21,544 bases of DNA from Mikrocytos mackini. Lineage: Eukaryota > Endomyxa > Ascetosporea > Mikrocytida > Mikrocytiidae. A program made the translations under genes and the position numbers. This document shows, one piece after another, positions 19,646-21,544 of this stretch (positions are counted from its first letter, which is position 1; each line of letters begins with the position of its first letter). Location of the stretch: positions 1-21,544 of the forward strand of contig JASNJN010001809.1 of the NCBI GenBank assembly GCA_030180075.1. The letters are read 5' to 3'. A model generated the notes under the pieces. It was not told the origin of the DNA, made no database searches, and saw only the letters and a list, made by a program, of their open reading frames with translations.

Positions 19646-20125
19646 TTAATATTCTATCCACTTCCCCTCATTAGATAAACATTTAGACAAACGATTATCA
19701 AAACCCATACTCAAATTTTGACATAAATCATCACTTATTTCTGACCATACTTTTTGTATTTTATTCCAAAGAGATACTTTATTTGTGAATACAATTCCCC
19801 CTTTGTACACTTACCTACTCATTTCAGTCCAGAAATTCTCAATCGGATTCAAATCCGGAGAATTGGACGGCCAATTTAAAACATCAATTTTTTTGGCTCT
19901 TAAGTATTCGGTTGTACTCTTACTAGCATGCGGCGGTGCGTTTTCTTGTTGCAAAAAGAAACTATTGTCAGGATAAAGCCTTTTCACATTACCGTTTATG
20001 AATTTCTTGAGAATAGTTTGATATTCAAGGGAGTTTATGCTTTTTTCGCATAAGAACATGTCTACCTTCCCACGAGCAGAAATGCTTGCCCTAATCATTA
20101 TTCCTGTCCTTTCATAGTTTTTCAT
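19646..20125 (-). pseudogene. Tc1-type transposase C-terminal half, left arm
   Basis: This is the mirror copy of the right-arm gene. The frame is open from the Met at 20125 to a TAA at 19811-19813, just after ENFWTEMSR, where the right arm has CAA (Gln). The second catalytic residue reads Glu (QQENAPPH) instead of Asp. After the stop the remaining sequence still matches the right arm to the end of the gene at 19646. This arm is therefore more damaged than its partner. Confidence 0.9.
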
Positions 20126-20154
20126 TTAAGAATAAATACAGTATTTATTCTTAA

Positions 20155-20634
20155 ATGAAAAACTATGAAAGGACAGGAATAATGATTAGGGCAAGCATTT
20201 CTGCTCGTGGGAAGGTAGACATGTTCTTATGCGAAAAAAGCATAAACTCCCTTGAATATCAAACTATTCTCAAGAAATTCATAAACGGTAATGTGAAAAG
20301 GCTTTATCCTGACAATAGTTTCTTTTTGCAACAAGACAACGCACCGCCTCATGCTAGTAAGAGTACAACCGAATACTTAAGAGCCAAAAAAATTGATGTT
20401 TTAAATTGGCCGTCCAATTCTCCGGATTTGAACCCGATTGAGAATTTCTGGACTGAAATGAGTAGGCAAGTGTACAAAGGGGGAATTGTATTCACAAATA
20501 AAGTATCTCTTTGGAATAAAATACAAAAAGTATGGTTAGAAATAAGTGATGATTTATGTCAAAATTTGAGTATGAGTTTTGATAATCGTTTGTCTAAATG
20601 TTTATCTAATGAGGGGAAGTGGATAGAATATTAA
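20155..20634 (+). pseudogene. Tc1-type transposase C-terminal half, right arm
   Basis: This is a 159-codon open frame for the catalytic C-terminal half of a Tc1 transposase. It starts MKNYERTGIMIRASISARGK, carries FFLQQDNAPPHA (second catalytic Asp) and SPDLNPIENFW (catalytic Glu), with 34 residues between them, giving the DD34E signature of Tc1. It then runs to NEGKWIEY and stop, the usual C terminus. The ATG is created or exposed at the palindrome centre; a complete enzyme of about 340 residues would need the missing N-terminal half. It is open and intact as a half gene but should not have transposase activity. Confidence 0.92.
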
Positions 20635-20867
20635 ATAATTATTTTTTATTGGTTGGGTTTAGTTATTTTATTGTTTCAAATTTCAAAATTTAACTTTTGA
20701 ANTTATGAGACGAAAATATTGTAGAAATTACATAAGAGTAATAAATGTTTAAAAAATATTATATACGTCTAATATAGATCAAAATAGAAACAAACTTTAT
20801 TTGAAAAGCTTATTTCATCCACATATAAAAAATTTCCAGGTGTTTCAAATTTTATATTCCAAGTGTA

Positions 20868-21030
20868 CGAATAGTTTTGCAAACGTCTATAACTTCCTCA
20901 TCGTAAATATCTTCATTCACAATTTCCGATTCAGAATTATCTCCAGAGGATGAACCACGACAATGTTTTGTATTTGTTGTTATATGTATCCTAGTCTTTG
21001 ATTTATTGAAATATATTTTTTTTAATTCAT
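20868..21030 (-). CDS. Possible acidic coding fragment cut by the Tc1 insertion
   Basis: On the minus strand one frame is open for about 50 codons and reads a Ser/Glu/Asp-rich stretch (SSSGDNSESEIVNEDIYDEE) then VIDVCKTIR up to the TA where the palindromic Tc1 begins. Across the TA it would stop within a few codons. There is no ATG in the frame, so it could be an exon, a piece of a decayed gene, or chance. The composition is unlike the surrounding AT-rich DNA. Confidence 0.25.
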
Positions 21031-21036
21031 AAATTT

Positions 21037-21544
21037 ATGTTGCAAAAAATCAAGGTTTTATTGAACAATCTATGGGTAATATTGGCCCATATGATCTGCT
21101 TGAAAACTTACACATGGGTTATTTTGACGACCCTTGTCACTGGGAAGGTTTTAGAATTAAAAGTTACAAAATTAGAAAATATGAAAGGATTACAGGAAGA
21201 CTACAACAAACTCATAAGCTCGTACCTGTCAACTCTAACGGGGAATGATTCATTCTTCGGCGCAAGTAGTGCTATGGAAGTTTATTACACAATCTGTGAA
21301 GGTTTATCAGACTTAGCGCTCGAAGAAAGCGTTAAAAGCTTCCCATTTTCATCATTAGAAAGCGACTCGAGTATTAAGAAACTGGGATACTTTTTTGACG
21401 TGCCGGAAAAGCTTTCAACACTCAGCAGTTGCATACTTACCAAGCCTGTTCAACTTAAGCCTGCATTTCTTGATAAAGTCAACAACCAATATGGATTCAA
21501 GACCATTCCATTATATGACAGGCCTGAAGACCAGCAGCTAGCCT
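21037..21544 (+). CDS. Unrecognised gene, 5' part, runs off the window
   Basis: The frame opens at the ATG at 21037, the first Met after an in-frame TGA at 21007-21009, and stays open for 169 codons to the window edge. The N-terminal 36 residues contain a hydrophobic stretch (LLNNLWVILAHMICL and TYTWVILTTLV) that could be a signal anchor or one or two membrane segments. It is followed by a charged, leucine-spaced helix (ELKVTKLENMKGLQEDYNKL) and then a mixed, Ser- and Leu-rich region. Codon use and GC content from about 21190 on look like real coding sequence, richer than the transposon remains. I do not recognise the family. An upstream in-frame alternative start is excluded by the stop; the first ATG could still be replaced by Met at residue 19 or 49, which would remove part or all of the hydrophobic segment. 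Confidence 0.6.
   Translation, partial: MLQKIKVLLNNLWVILAHMICLKTYTWVILTTLVTGKVLELKVTKLENMKGLQEDYNKLISSYLSTLTGNDSFFGASSAMEVYYTICEGLSDLALEESVKSFPFSSLESDSSIKKLGYFFDVPEKLSTLSSCILTKPVQLKPAFLDKVNNQYGFKTIPLYDRPEDQQLA

Larger units (their letters stand above)
19415..20865. mobile_element. Palindromic Tc1 element (two head-to-head 3' halves)
   Basis: This 1451-bp palindrome is centred on base 20140 with no loop. Both outer ends read CACTTGGAATATAAAATTTG and are flanked by TA (19413-19414 and 20866-20867), the Tc1/mariner target duplication. Each arm of about 725 bp carries the same 3' half of a Tc1-type transposase gene plus the terminal region. The N-terminal half of the gene (HTH and first catalytic Asp) is absent. 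The arms differ at only a few positions. Confidence 0.95.

Noticed and set aside
19415-20865. Palindrome as a pure sequencing artefact such as a missed adapter
   Set aside because: It ends exactly at transposon termini with TA duplications, the flanks differ, and the arms carry distinct substitutions.
1-21544. A defence, CRISPR, operon or toxin-antitoxin system
   Set aside because: No spacer arrays, bacterial gene organisation or such domains; all recognised proteins are transposon-derived.

Overview
The window looks like AT-rich, transposon-saturated nuclear DNA of a eukaryote, probably an invertebrate or an intron-poor parasite such as a microsporidian; the sequence alone does not settle which. 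It has no tRNA, rRNA, bacterial-style operon, CRISPR array or clearly recognised host gene. Almost everything that can be named is a transposable element or its remains, and many are nested. Scattered N bases mark an unfinished consensus.

Left third (1-6540). A decayed Mutator-like (MULE) transposase runs on the minus strand (about 2620 to 116). It is interrupted by a hAT-type MITE (1030-1403, 8-bp target duplication) and has another MITE just before its start (2691-2976, 9-bp duplication). From 4253 to 5126 lies a diverged member of a MITE family with 9-bp duplications, itself carrying a TA-flanked element. It abuts the stop codon of a decayed IS630/Tc1-like (DDE_3) transposase (5136 to about 6190, minus). 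A second, well-preserved member of the MITE family follows (6208-6532).

Middle (6541-12430). A hAT transposon whose two ends can still be seen (6663-8990, plus) carries a decayed transposase with BED-like, catalytic-core and C-terminal dimerisation remnants. Next are a piggyBac-type MITE at TTAA (9109-9885) with a pogo-like MITE nested in it (9301-9592), blocks of short-period repeats, and a small hAT MITE (11793-12020).

Right part (12431-21544). Three long inverted repeats lie within 8 kb: a foldback element (12890-14043, arms about 525 bp), a large inverted repeat of unknown origin (15045-17341, arms about 1.07 kb), and a Tc1 element made of two head-to-head copies of its 3' half (19415-20865). 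Between the last two is a broken Ty3/gypsy-like gag-protease fossil (17342-19297, minus), split by a third copy of the 9-bp-duplication MITE (18318-18641). At the right edge an ORF with no recognised family opens at 21037 and runs off the window; it is the best candidate for a non-transposon gene.

The genes do not form a pathway. The biological content is a stratified record of transposition: target duplications and nesting give relative ages, and the three inverted repeats could give hairpin RNA if transcribed.
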